Of a stretch of 64,000 nt of DNA, positions 55,948 through 64,000 are shown in pieces (the first letter of the stretch is position 1; each line of letters opens with the position of its first letter). Location: contig NZ_CP121687.1 of NCBI RefSeq assembly GCF_038396635.1, forward strand, positions 372,001 to 436,000, read 5' to 3'. The stretch is from Defluviitalea saccharophila (GTDB lineage Bacteria > Bacillota > Clostridia > Lachnospirales > Defluviitaleaceae). The translations under genes were made by a program, and so were the position numbers. Under the pieces are notes generated by a model. The model searched no databases. It was not told the DNA's origin and saw only the letters and a list, made by a program, of their open reading frames with translations.

Positions 55948-56235
55948 CTAGATAAGTGTTGTCAAATATAACAGAATGTTTTTTATAAACTCTAACAGGA
56001 GCAGCGCGATGATTGGAGAAAAATCAACCATCATACCTCTGCCGCCAAGGACTGATCTTTGTATAAGGGCTCGAACAGGACCAAGAATAGGTTCAGTTAA
56101 TTGATAGATCAATGCAACTAAGGGATTATTACGACTAATAGGAAACCAAGATAACAGTACCCTTATAAAAATTAACATATCAAGTAAATTGAAAAAAACT
56201 GCCAAAGCTGAGCTTAAAATTGCACTTAATTCCAT
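55948..56235 (-). CDS. YggT family membrane protein
   Basis: 95 residues with two hydrophobic hairpins. FIRVLLSWFP and LTEPILGPVR are the repeated YggT motifs. Known from the division cluster (YlmG of Bacillus); function is unclear. GGAGG lies seven bases before ATG; 13 bases after sepF. Confidence 0.9.
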   Translation of the reverse strand: MELSAILSSALAVFFNLLDMLIFIRVLLSWFPISRNNPLVALIYQLTEPILGPVRALIQRSVLGGRGMMVDFSPIIALLLLEFIKNILLYLTTLI

Positions 56236-56248
56236 AAATTAGCCTCCA

Positions 56249-56707
56249 TTACTTTGCAGTGCTCATCCAAGGAAGAATTATACCTTTTGTCTTTAATTCT
56301 TCTTTAAAACTATTGGCAATATCAACATTTTCCGGTGCAATGATAAAGATGTTATTGGCAACCCTCTGTACATCTCCATTTAAGGCATAACATGCGCCAC
56401 TTAGAAAATCCATTACTCTTTGAGCAACAAGACGATCCAGATTTTCTAAATTAATTACTACAGGTTTCTTAGCTTTAATATGATCACAAATTTCTTGTGC
56501 TTCTTCATATTTCTCAGGATTTGTAATCACTACTTCCATTTGAACATTTGTATGTATATTTACAATTTTGGAGTTATTTCTTGTGTGATAATTGCGAATT
56601 TGTGGTATTTCAGCTTTCTCTTCTATTTCTTCAACTTCTTCTTCAAAATCTTCTTCTCCATTACCAAATCCCATTACATCCATCATCTTGTCAAAAAGTT
56701 TTGCCAT
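56249..56707 (-). CDS. sepF: cell division protein SepF
   Basis: 152 residues. N-terminal amphipathic membrane anchor (AKLFDKMMDVMGF), acidic linker, then the SepF core (VVITNPEKYEEAQEICDHIK) that polymerises into rings and ties FtsZ to the membrane. AAGGAGG precedes ATG. Follows yggS by 12 bases. Confidence 0.94.
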   Translation of the reverse strand: MAKLFDKMMDVMGFGNGEEDFEEEVEEIEEKAEIPQIRNYHTRNNSKIVNIHTNVQMEVVITNPEKYEEAQEICDHIKAKKPVVINLENLDRLVAQRVMDFLSGACYALNGDVQRVANNIFIIAPENVDIANSFKEELKTKGIILPWMSTAK

Positions 56708-56719
56708 TTGACAACCTCC

Positions 56720-57418
56720 TTATACATTATAATTTCTTTGCCCAAATATGCCTGTCCCAATTCTCACCATATTTGAACCTTCTTCTATTGCAATTTCATA
56801 ATCATTTGTCATTCCCATAGAAAGAACTTCCATGCTTATATTATCAATATTTCTCTTAGCAATGTCAACAGATAATTGCTTTATAGTTCTAAAATGAATC
56901 CTATTATTCTCTGGATTTGTTTCGTATGGGACTATAGTCATAAGACCTTTGACCCGTATATTCTTTAAACTTTTAATTTTATCAATTAGGGGTTCTACCT
57001 CTTCGGCCATTAATCCAAATTTCGTTTCTTCTTTTGCAATATTTACTTGTAAAAGTATATCCATGATTTTATTATGTTTTTCTGCTATTTCATTGATTTT
57101 ATAAGCTAAGCGCTCACTGTCAACAGAATGGATCAAATCAACTTTATCAATGATATATTTTACTTTATTTGTCTGAAGATGCCCAATGAGATGCCAATGA
57201 ATATTTGAATCGATGGCATCATATTTCTTCATAATTTCTTGTACCTTGTTCTCACCTATATGGCATATGTTGCAGGATAAAGCTTCTTTGATTCTTGGTA
57301 TATCAATTGTTTTTGTCACTGCAATTAAGGTTATATCTTTTTCTGTACGACCGCTTTTTTCTGCAGCAATGCTAATTCTTTTTTTGATTTCTTCAATATT
57401 CTTTTTTATATGATTCAT
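56720..57418 (-). CDS. YggS family PLP homeostasis protein
   Basis: 232 residues; PLP-binding Lys in LIAVTKT and the closing SMGMTNDYEIAIEEGSNMVR-type phosphate loop are conserved. It binds PLP without catalysis and balances vitamin B6 and amino acid pools. Partner of sepF in the Gram-positive division cluster (ylmE position). GAGGAG nine bases before ATG. Confidence 0.93.
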   Translation of the reverse strand: MNHIKKNIEEIKKRISIAAEKSGRTEKDITLIAVTKTIDIPRIKEALSCNICHIGENKVQEIMKKYDAIDSNIHWHLIGHLQTNKVKYIIDKVDLIHSVDSERLAYKINEIAEKHNKIMDILLQVNIAKEETKFGLMAEEVEPLIDKIKSLKNIRVKGLMTIVPYETNPENNRIHFRTIKQLSVDIAKRNIDNISMEVLSMGMTNDYEIAIEEGSNMVRIGTGIFGQRNYNV

Positions 57419-57433
57419 TTGCTTGCACTCCTC

Positions 57434-58939
57434 TTAATGGTTCTCAATAATTTCAAACTGGTTTAAAAGTTGATTTTCTTTAGCATTTTTTGCATTCGAA
57501 ACAATCTGATCGTATAATCTGATTCCAGAAGGAGTATCCTGTTTAACAATTGCATAGTCGTTATTCTGTACTAAAATTTCAATCTTTTTAAATCGTGTTA
57601 TTCCTCCATTTACAGCAAAGACTCCTATGCTGGATTGGCTTTCTTTTATAATGTACTCTGCCTGGGCGTTTTCCGGCAAAACTAATGTATCATACATGTT
57701 AAGTGAAGAGGTGTCTTGTAGAATATACATATTTTTTCCCTCTTCAAAAACAATATCAACAGGTATGAGCGTGTCACTTTCATTTCCTTTTTTAATGACT
57801 ACCGTTTGTTTCCCGGATTGCTGAATATATTCTTTAGGAATTTTCAAGAAAGTTTTTTCAACTATTGAGTTAACGGGGATTTTAATTCCTTCATAATTTT
57901 TCCTAATAATTTCAAACTCGATATTTCTCTTAGAAATTATAGGCAATATTTGCTCTGTAATTTGAAGAACAAACATCACATTTTTATCTTGAGGTGCTAT
58001 TTTATAAATTTTTGCTTTAACGGTAGCTGACTGAGCTTCATTGAATTTAATAAAAACATCATTATTTACTTCCCAGTCTTCGGCTAATTCTTTGGAAAGG
58101 CTCCCAACGATATACCAATCATAATTATTGATTACTTTAAATAGTGGAGTATTTTTTTCCACACTCTGTACCTGACTGATGTCTTTGGGTTCTGATTTCT
58201 GGTCTAAATCGTTTATGGTAATTTGATCCAAAGTTTTTGGGTTAAGTTTTTCTTCTAATCCGTCAATATGATAAGATATGATCCCTCCCATTGGTGTTGA
58301 AATTAAATCAGAGTTTGTAGCCAGCTGATTTTCGTACGTATTTTTTTGTAATATTAAGTTTTTAAGGGATGAGGATTCTTCTTGGGATAGAAGCATTTGC
58401 TTTTTTTCTATTTCCATTAGAATAGAATTTTTTAACGAATAAATTTGAACAAAGTTTTTATTTGAATATGTATTTCTTAAGTTATCAATCAAATCGTCAA
58501 TTTGATAATTCACGTTTTGTATATCTTTTTGAATCACAGAAAACTCTTTTCTCTGATTTTGAACTTTTATAATATTCTCGTTGATCTTGTCCAATTCTTC
58601 TCGAATCTGTGACACAGCAGAATGATTTGCAATCATGCAAATTGGTGTACCAGATTTAACTTTTTCTCCTTCATAAATAAAATATTGAATGCTGCCAGCT
58701 TTAGTGCTTTTAACAACAGCTTCGTCACGAATAATGGTACCTTTCACATGGATATTATTATCAATTGTCCCCATTTGTACGACTTCAATGGATAAAGGAG
58801 TTTTCTTTGTTAATTTCAGTCCTGAACCAATTAAATAAATGATGAGAAGGACTGCTAAAAAACCGCCAATTACTATTCTGCGCTCTCTTGATTTTTTTCT
58901 ATGATTCTTTTTCTTTTTCCTAATTTTTGTATTCGCCAT
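57434..58939 (-). CDS. HlyD-like membrane-fusion protein of the sepF cluster
   Basis: 501 residues. A very basic N-terminus (about 25 residues, many Lys/Arg) precedes one transmembrane helix (about 24-42); an extracellular part follows with a barrel-sandwich lipoyl-like domain and a coiled coil (about 105-190). No ABC or other exporter is encoded nearby, and its position beside yggS-sepF suggests an envelope or division role rather than drug efflux. ATG 58939 follows GGGGA by four bases. Function unproven. Confidence 0.75.
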   Translation of the reverse strand: MANTKIRKKKKNHRKKSRERRIVIGGFLAVLLIIYLIGSGLKLTKKTPLSIEVVQMGTIDNNIHVKGTIIRDEAVVKSTKAGSIQYFIYEGEKVKSGTPICMIANHSAVSQIREELDKINENIIKVQNQRKEFSVIQKDIQNVNYQIDDLIDNLRNTYSNKNFVQIYSLKNSILMEIEKKQMLLSQEESSSLKNLILQKNTYENQLATNSDLISTPMGGIISYHIDGLEEKLNPKTLDQITINDLDQKSEPKDISQVQSVEKNTPLFKVINNYDWYIVGSLSKELAEDWEVNNDVFIKFNEAQSATVKAKIYKIAPQDKNVMFVLQITEQILPIISKRNIEFEIIRKNYEGIKIPVNSIVEKTFLKIPKEYIQQSGKQTVVIKKGNESDTLIPVDIVFEEGKNMYILQDTSSLNMYDTLVLPENAQAEYIIKESQSSIGVFAVNGGITRFKKIEILVQNNDYAIVKQDTPSGIRLYDQIVSNAKNAKENQLLNQFEIIENH

Positions 58940-59067
58940 ATAATCCCCACGCTTAATCATAATGAAATATTTTATATGAGCTTAATTGATTTAATATATT
59001 ATTAATTATATTATTAATTAAAAAACACTTGGTTTTAATATAACGGATACAAACAGAAAAAACAAGT

Positions 59068-59093
59068 AAAAAAAACACTCTTTTAAGAGTGTT
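59068..59093 (-). terminator. terminator after the 63-aa gene
   Basis: Stem AACACTCTT (59074-59082) / AAGAGTGTT (59085-59093), T-run on the minus strand. Confidence 0.85.
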
Positions 59094-59283
59094 AGAAAGA
59101 ACCTGTTTCTTTGTCGTTTACAACATAATAGCATTTTTCTTCATTGACATTATAATATAATTTTAATGACTTTACATCTTTTACTTTCATCGACTTATCT
59201 TTCCAGATTTCTTTAAATTGCTTAACTAAGTCCGATGCTACTATCTCCTTCCCGTTAAATTGAATAAATAATTCTTCTTTCAT
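59092..59283 (-). CDS. small conserved-type hypothetical protein (63 aa)
   Basis: 63 residues, beginning with EELFIQFNGKEIVASDLV and ending in CYYVVNDKETGSF. The pattern resembles short Clostridial proteins of the DUF6465 kind, which I recall only loosely; no function is known. AAGGAGAG six bases before ATG. A monocistronic unit between spoIVA and the HlyD-like gene. Confidence 0.7.
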   Translation of the reverse strand: MKEELFIQFNGKEIVASDLVKQFKEIWKDKSMKVKDVKSLKLYYNVNEEKCYYVVNDKETGSF

Positions 59284-59396
59284 TGCTATCTCTCCTTATT
59301 CTTAAATAAAAACAATAAATTTTGTATTTGTTTAAAATTTAATGTATAAATTTTCCTTTATTGTATTACACACCTTTTTTTTTGTCAAGTTTATTT

Positions 59397-59446
59397 AAAA
59401 AATAAAGGCACTTCTCTGAACTCTCAGAGAAATGCCTTTATTTTGA
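59397..59446. terminator. strong terminator after spoIVA
   Basis: Long stem: AAAATAAAGGCA and TTCTCTGA pair with TCAGAGAA and TGCCTTTATTTT (59399-59444), with T and A tracts at its ends. Confidence 0.9.
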
Positions 59447-59455
59447 TCTGTGCAT

Positions 59456-60934
59456 CTACAAAATAATACAGATTAAACCGCCGCTTCCTTCATTAATGAT
59501 TTTTTGCAATGTTTCCTGAAGTTTCATTTGGGCATCTTCAGGCATACGATAGAGCTTATTTTGCAATCCTTCATTCACTAGTTCATGAAGAGACTTTCCA
59601 AAGATATTGGATTCCCATATTTTTTTCGGATCCGTTTCAAATTCGCTCATTAAATAATTTACTAGTTCCTCACTTTGTTTTTCTGTACCAACGATTGGAG
59701 ATACTTCAGTTTCAATATCAGCACGAATTAAATGAATTGAGGGCGCGCTGGCACGAAGTTTTACTCCAAAACGGTTTCCTTGCTTTACAATTTCCGGTTC
59801 TTCCAGTTTTAGTTCATCCAGCATTGGTGTAACAACGCCATAGCCTTTTTGCTTCACTTCATGCAGAGCATAGGCCACTTTATCATATTCTCTCTTCGTA
59901 TCAGCCAGTTTGCGAATGAGAGCAATCAATTGATGTTCTCCTTCAATTTCCATTCCGGTTGTTTCAGATAAAACTCTATAGAATAAGTGATCGGCAGTGG
60001 TTAAATCAATTCTAACAATTCCTGTCCCTAAGTTCGTTTTTTCTTGATATACTTTCTTGATAAAATCATAATTCTTAAAATCATCCATAGAGGCTTTTAA
60101 TTCTCTTAGACGATAAACGGGATACATGGTGTCTTTTACTGCAGAAATCAATTGTTTTTTCATCCAGTGATCTGTATCCAGTGCTTCGACCCATTTAGGA
60201 AAGACGAATTGAATTTCTTGAATGGGGAATTCATATAAAACAGTTTCCATGATTCTATTGATATCATCCATTTTTAACTGTGCACAGTTGCAGGTGATGA
60301 CAGGAACATTATATCTTTCCGATAGTTCTTGGTTTAATTCCTGAGTCTGGGGATCATAAGGCCTAGCAGAATTTAATAATACTACAAAAGGTTTATTAAT
60401 GGCTTTTAATTCACTGATTACTCTTTGTTCTGCTTCTTCATAATCATTTCTTGGAATATCTGTTATGGTTCCATCGGTGGTCACGACAATACCAATGGTG
60501 GAATGATCATTGATTACTTTTTTTGTGCCTATTTCTGCCGCTTCGATAAAGGGTATTTCATACTCATACCAGGGGGTATGAACCATTCTGGGATTTTCAC
60601 CTTCTAAGTGACCTGTTGCACCAGGAACCATATATCCGACACAATCAATCATGCGCACATTAAAATCCAGTTCATCATTTAGAGTAATCGTAACGGATTC
60701 ATTCGGAATAAATTTAGGCTCCGTAGTCATAATGGTTTTTCCCGCTGCACTTTGAGGAAGCTCATCTTTAGCTCTTTCTTTATTGTAATTGTCAGGAATG
60801 TTGGGTATTACAAGCAAATCCATAAATCGTTTGATAAAAGTCGACTTTCCTGTTCTAACGGGTCCAACGACCCCTATGTAAATGTCTCCGTTCGTTCTTT
60901 GGGCAATATCTTGATAGATGTTATAGTTTTCCAT
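59456..60934 (-). CDS. spoIVA: spore coat basement ATPase SpoIVA
   Basis: 492 residues, the same length as in Bacillus subtilis. N-terminal Walker A GPVRTGKSTFIKRFM (about residues 26-40) in a translation-factor-like GTPase fold that hydrolyses ATP and drives coat polymerisation around the forespore. ATG 60934 has AGGAGG seven bases upstream; the frame to 61015 runs through the promoter. A sigma-E-like promoter precedes it. Direct evidence that the host makes endospores. Confidence 0.96.
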   Translation of the reverse strand: MENYNIYQDIAQRTNGDIYIGVVGPVRTGKSTFIKRFMDLLVIPNIPDNYNKERAKDELPQSAAGKTIMTTEPKFIPNESVTITLNDELDFNVRMIDCVGYMVPGATGHLEGENPRMVHTPWYEYEIPFIEAAEIGTKKVINDHSTIGIVVTTDGTITDIPRNDYEEAEQRVISELKAINKPFVVLLNSARPYDPQTQELNQELSERYNVPVITCNCAQLKMDDINRIMETVLYEFPIQEIQFVFPKWVEALDTDHWMKKQLISAVKDTMYPVYRLRELKASMDDFKNYDFIKKVYQEKTNLGTGIVRIDLTTADHLFYRVLSETTGMEIEGEHQLIALIRKLADTKREYDKVAYALHEVKQKGYGVVTPMLDELKLEEPEIVKQGNRFGVKLRASAPSIHLIRADIETEVSPIVGTEKQSEELVNYLMSEFETDPKKIWESNIFGKSLHELVNEGLQNKLYRMPEDAQMKLQETLQKIINEGSGGLICIIL

Positions 60935-60950
60935 ATTGCATCCTCCTAAA

Positions 60951-61024
60951 TAGAATTGATTATTGTATGGGTACATTTTAAATATATGTCTAAAAAAATG
61001 TATTATTACAATCAATCAATTCTA
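60951..61024. repeat. long inverted repeat around the spoIVA promoter
   Basis: TAGAATTGATTATTGTA (60951-60967) pairs with TACAAT (61007-61012) and AATCAATTCTA (61014-61024), one bulged C; the inner arms ACATTTT (60973-60979) and AAAATGT (60995-61001) extend it across a five-by-five internal loop. About 24 pairs in 74 bases. Confidence 0.65.
60962..60990 (-). promoter_or_regulatory. putative sigma-E promoter of spoIVA
   Basis: Minus strand: -10 CATACAAT (60962-60969), a perfect sigma-E -10, and -35 GACATATA (60983-60990), similar to GTCATATT, with a 13-base spacer. Mother-cell control fits SpoIVA. Confidence 0.6.
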
Positions 61025-61027
61025 TAA

Positions 61028-61059
61028 AGAAAAAAGATGAGTAACGATTACTCATCTTT
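61028..61059 (-). terminator. terminator after gpsA
   Basis: Stem AAAGATGAGTAA (61033-61044) / TTACTCATCTTT (61048-61059), then T residues on the minus strand; overlaps the stop codon. Confidence 0.88.
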
Positions 61060-62091
61060 CCATGATACAGAATGGGACCAATGAACTTCTTCCATTAGAT
61101 GTTCAGTTCTCTTATCTCTTAGCATTAAATCAACAACCGCTTCCTTTGGAGACTTGCCTTCAAAAAGTACTTCAATCGTTTGTTTGATAATGGGCATTTC
61201 CACATTATATTTTTGTGATAAAGCATAGGCTGCCTTTGCGCTATGTACGCCTTCTACTACCATTTGAACTTCCGCTAGAGCTTCATCCAAGGATTTGCCT
61301 TTTCCAATTAAAATTCCGGCACGGCGGTTACGGCTGTGCATACTGGTACAAGTAACAATTAAATCTCCGATGCCTGATAGACCGTTAAAAGTTTGGATAT
61401 CTCCGCCCATAGCAACTCCCAGCCTAGTAATTTCAACCATACCTCTTGTCATAAGGGCTGCTTTAGTATTGTCTCCAAATCCTAATCCGTCAACAATTCC
61501 TGCGGCTAAAGCAATAACGTTCTTTAAGGCACCTCCTAATTCCACTCCAATTAAATCTGGATTGGTATACAGTCTAAATTTAGGTGTCATAAAGACATCC
61601 TGCACGAATTCAGCTACTTTTCTTGATTTGGAAGAAATAACGCAAGCTGTAGGAATATCTTTTGCAACTTCTTCAGCATGACTGGGACCTGACAAAACAG
61701 CTACAGCACACTGAGGAGTAACTTCCGAAATAACTTGGGACATTGTAAGAAGCGTATCGTTTTCCAATCCTTTAGAAGCATTGACTATGATCTGGTTTTC
61801 TTTTAAATATGGCGAAAATTTCTCCATATTGCTTCGGATAAATTTTGAAGGTATTGCTATGAGTACAATACTCTTATCCATAAGTGCTTCTTTATAATCA
61901 GAAGTCAAATGAATATTATTTGGAATCAGTACTCCAGGAAGATAAGCTAAATTTTCTCTGGATTTTTCAAGTAAGCGTTTTTCTTCTTCCTGAAAACACC
62001 ATAGGGTAACATTATGTCCATTTTTGCTTAGTAGTATTGCCAGGGCTGTTCCCCAGCTTCCAGCTCCCATAACCGCGATGTTCTGTGTCAT
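61048..62091 (-). CDS. gpsA: NAD(P)H-dependent glycerol-3-phosphate dehydrogenase
   Basis: 347 residues. Makes sn-glycerol 3-phosphate from dihydroxyacetone phosphate for phospholipid synthesis. Nucleotide motif [10 protein letters not shown] (about 9-18), [10 protein letters not shown] and catalytic Lys in [12 protein letters not shown]. The start overlaps the plsY stop by one base (TAATG), so the two are coupled; PlsY uses the product. Confidence 0.96.
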   Translation of the reverse strand: MTQNIAVMGAGSWGTALAILLSKNGHNVTLWCFQEEEKRLLEKSRENLAYLPGVLIPNNIHLTSDYKEALMDKSIVLIAIPSKFIRSNMEKFSPYLKENQIIVNASKGLENDTLLTMSQVISEVTPQCAVAVLSGPSHAEEVAKDIPTACVISSKSRKVAEFVQDVFMTPKFRLYTNPDLIGVELGGALKNVIALAAGIVDGLGFGDNTKAALMTRGMVEITRLGVAMGGDIQTFNGLSGIGDLIVTCTSMHSRNRRAGILIGKGKSLDEALAEVQMVVEGVHSAKAAYALSQKYNVEMPIIKQTIEVLFEGKSPKEAVVDLMLRDKRTEHLMEEVHWSHSVSWKDE

Positions 62092-62711
62092 TATTGTTTC
62101 TCCTCCACTTTCTTATTTGAACGCTGTCCTAACTTGGATTCTTTGCCTGAAAGCAGTCGTTCAATATTTGTTCGATGTCTGAGTAAAGCAGAACCCATTA
62201 AAAATACACCTAAGATCATTAATTCATAATTTGTTTTCCAAAAGATTGAGAATAAAATAGGAATGGAAATTGCCATCAGAATAGAACCAAGGGATACAAA
62301 GCGGGTTATAAAAATAACCACTGCCATAATAACTGCACAAATGATACCGATTCTATAGTCAAAAGCTAATAATATTCCTATAGTCGTAGCAATTCCTTTT
62401 CCACCCTTAAATTTTAGAAAAACTGGCCAGTTATGCCCTGCTACAGCTGCTGCACCCGCATACAGTCCGGCAGCAACTTGATCAGGAAAAATCAATTTAC
62501 ATATAACTACTGCAAGGATTCCTTTTAAAAGATCGCCTATGAAAGTAATGATTCCCGATTTCCACCCCATTACCCTGATGACATTGGTCGTTCCGGCATT
62601 ACCGCTTCCGAATTGGCGTATATCGATTTTTTTCACCGTTTTTCCTAAAATATAAGCAGTCTGAAAGCAGCCAATAAGGTAACCGATTACTATACAAATA
62701 ATCCTAAACAT
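62091..62711 (-). CDS. plsY: glycerol-3-phosphate acyltransferase PlsY
   Basis: 206 residues, five to six transmembrane helices, with [15 protein letters not shown] and [13 protein letters not shown], the acyl-phosphate and glycerol phosphate sites. First acylation of membrane lipids. ATG 62711 has AAAGGAG seven bases upstream; the frame to 62774 would run far into der. Begins five bases before the der stop, on the downstream side, in a der-plsY-gpsA operon. Confidence 0.95.
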   Translation of the reverse strand: MFRIICIVIGYLIGCFQTAYILGKTVKKIDIRQFGSGNAGTTNVIRVMGWKSGIITFIGDLLKGILAVVICKLIFPDQVAAGLYAGAAAVAGHNWPVFLKFKGGKGIATTIGILLAFDYRIGIICAVIMAVVIFITRFVSLGSILMAISIPILFSIFWKTNYELMILGVFLMGSALLRHRTNIERLLSGKESKLGQRSNKKVEEKQ

Positions 62712-62715
62712 ATCT

Positions 62716-64000
62716 TTACTCCTTTCCTTGCTTTTCTCTAACCATAAAACGCAAAGGAGTTCCTTTAAAGCCAAAAGCCTCTCTTAGTTGGTTTTCAATG
62801 TATCTTTCATAAGAGAAATGCATCAGTTCTTTATCGTTTACAAAGAGCACAAAACTAGGAGGTCGTACGCTTACTTGAGTCATATAATAAATTTTTAGGC
62901 GCTTGCCTTTATCCGTAGGAGGCTGGTTCATTGCCATGGCTTCATACAATACGTCATTTAATAAACCGGTACTGATTCGAAGGGAATGATTTTGAGCAAC
63001 CAATTTAATCATTTCAAACAATTTATGAACCCTTTGGCCTGTTAATGCAGAAATAAATAATTTGGGTGCATAAGGCATATAGCTCAGTTTGAATTCGATG
63101 TCTTTCAAGTATTTATTCATTGTTTTATCATCTTTTTCTATTTTATCCCATTTATTGACAACGATAATGGCAGCTTTCCCTTTTTCATGAGCAATTCCTG
63201 CAATTTTAGTATCCTGCTCTGTAATCCCTTCAGATGCATCAATCATCAGAACTGCAACGTCTGCTCGCTCGATGGCAGCAACTGTTCTTACTATACTATA
63301 TTTCTCTATGTCTTCTTTAATTTTATTTTTTCTTCGAACGCCAGCTGTATCGATGAAGACGAATTTATCTTCTCCAATTGTTACAGGAGTATCAATTGCA
63401 TCCCTTGTAGTTCCCGGAATATCGCTAACAATAACCCGTTCTTCACCCAGAATTTTATTAATCAGTGAAGACTTTCCTACATTTGGTTTTCCAATTATTG
63501 CAACCTTAATGACTTCATCTTCGTACTCCGATGTTTCTTGTTCTGGGAAATGTTCAATCACTTTATCCAGCATATCCCCTAATCCCAAGGGCTGTGCTGC
63601 AGATATTGGAATTGGATCTCCCAATCCTAAGTTATAAAATTCATATACATCCATATTGTTTTGAATCATGTTATCCACTTTATTTACGGCCAGTACCACG
63701 GGCTTATGAGATTTTCTAAGCATATTGGCTACTTCATGATCTGAATCCGTAAGCCCCTGTTTCACATCCACAAGAAAAATAACCACATCTGCTGTTTCAA
63801 TGGCAATTTCTGCTTGTTTTCTCATCTGACTTAAAATGATGTCATCAGAATTCGGCTCTATTCCTCCAGTATCAATTAATGTAAATGAATGATTGAGCCA
63901 TTCTACGTCTGCATATATTCTATCTCTCGTAACACCGGGGGTATCTTCCACAATGGATATTCTTTCTCCGGCTAAACGATTAAATAAGGTTGATTTCCCT
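62716..64000 (-). CDS. der: ribosome assembly GTPase Der (EngA), N-terminus outside the window
   Basis: The frame stays open to the window edge; about 427 residues are visible. The first visible residues are [13 protein letters not shown], the end of the first G1 motif, so only a handful of residues are missing. DTPGVTRDR follows; the second G domain has [14 protein letters not shown] and NKWDKIEKD, and the C-terminal KH-like domain is complete. Two tandem GTPase domains define Der, needed for 50S subunit maturation. A GTG at 63951 is not the start. Confidence 0.96.
   Translation of the reverse strand, partial: GKSTLFNRLAGERISIVEDTPGVTRDRIYADVEWLNHSFTLIDTGGIEPNSDDIILSQMRKQAEIAIETADVVIFLVDVKQGLTDSDHEVANMLRKSHKPVVLAVNKVDNMIQNNMDVYEFYNLGLGDPIPISAAQPLGLGDMLDKVIEHFPEQETSEYEDEVIKVAIIGKPNVGKSSLINKILGEERVIVSDIPGTTRDAIDTPVTIGEDKFVFIDTAGVRRKNKIKEDIEKYSIVRTVAAIERADVAVLMIDASEGITEQDTKIAGIAHEKGKAAIIVVNKWDKIEKDDKTMNKYLKDIEFKLSYMPYAPKLFISALTGQRVHKLFEMIKLVAQNHSLRISTGLLNDVLYEAMAMNQPPTDKGKRLKIYYMTQVSVRPPSFVLFVNDKELMHFSYERYIENQLREAFGFKGTPLRFMVREKQGKE

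Overview
The window is chromosomal DNA of a low-GC, endospore-forming Firmicute, most likely an anaerobic member of the Clostridia. The evidence is spoIVA, a Tlp-like spore protein and a YteA-type DksA protein; a class III (Firmicute) fructose-1,6-bisphosphatase; the order miaB-mutS-mutL-miaA-hfq followed by a YnbB-type PLP enzyme; the Gram-positive ylm/sepF/divIVA division cluster; and strong G-rich Shine-Dalgarno sites with frequent TTG starts. No rRNA, tRNA, CRISPR array, IS element or prophage was recognised. The species cannot be named from the sequence alone.

Layout. 1-3.8 kb: tail of a livF, a CBS-ACT protein, a small protein, fbp, and a small membrane protein whose Shine-Dalgarno can be locked in a hairpin. 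3.9-12.5 kb: tRNA modification and mismatch repair genes, then hfq and a PLP lyase. 12.5-18.4 kb: NAD synthetase, then an SOS module (lexA facing a YneA-like LysM division inhibitor, with three LexA-type boxes), a tyrosine recombinase whose promoter holds a fourth, weaker box, an unlisted 30-residue membrane peptide, a YetF-like protein and a TtcA-like tRNA thiolase. 18.5-26.3 kb: an accessory-like stretch with a four-domain sulfur/disulfide enzyme, a second tyrosine recombinase, an AT-rich gap, small proteins, a glutathione peroxidase homologue and a soluble zinc-binding chemoreceptor.

26.6-31.6 kb is a complete branched-chain amino acid ABC operon (livJHMGF). 31.6-34.6 kb is a P-type cation ATPase preceded by a yybP-ykoY (Mn2+) riboswitch with a clear terminator hairpin. 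34.7-42.5 kb is a sugar-type ABC transporter (ATPase-permease-binding protein) next to a three-gene cassette of AraC-type response regulator, histidine kinase with almost no extracellular domain, and an RbsA-like double ABC protein in which both ATP sites are destroyed. This cassette is the best candidate in the window for an undescribed signalling system: a dead transporter ATPase serving as a regulatory partner. 42.7-48.2 kb holds an ArsB/SLC13-type permease, putP and the AmmeMemoRadiSam pair.

48.2-64 kb, almost all on the minus strand, is housekeeping: der-plsY-gpsA, spoIVA, an HlyD-like protein followed by yggS-sepF-yggT-ylmH-divIVA-aroB, then yteA, lspA-rluD-pyrR, an M29 aminopeptidase, an ECF S component and a DUF92 protein. 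Start codons were moved inward wherever a good Shine-Dalgarno site lies before an internal ATG, TTG or GTG.
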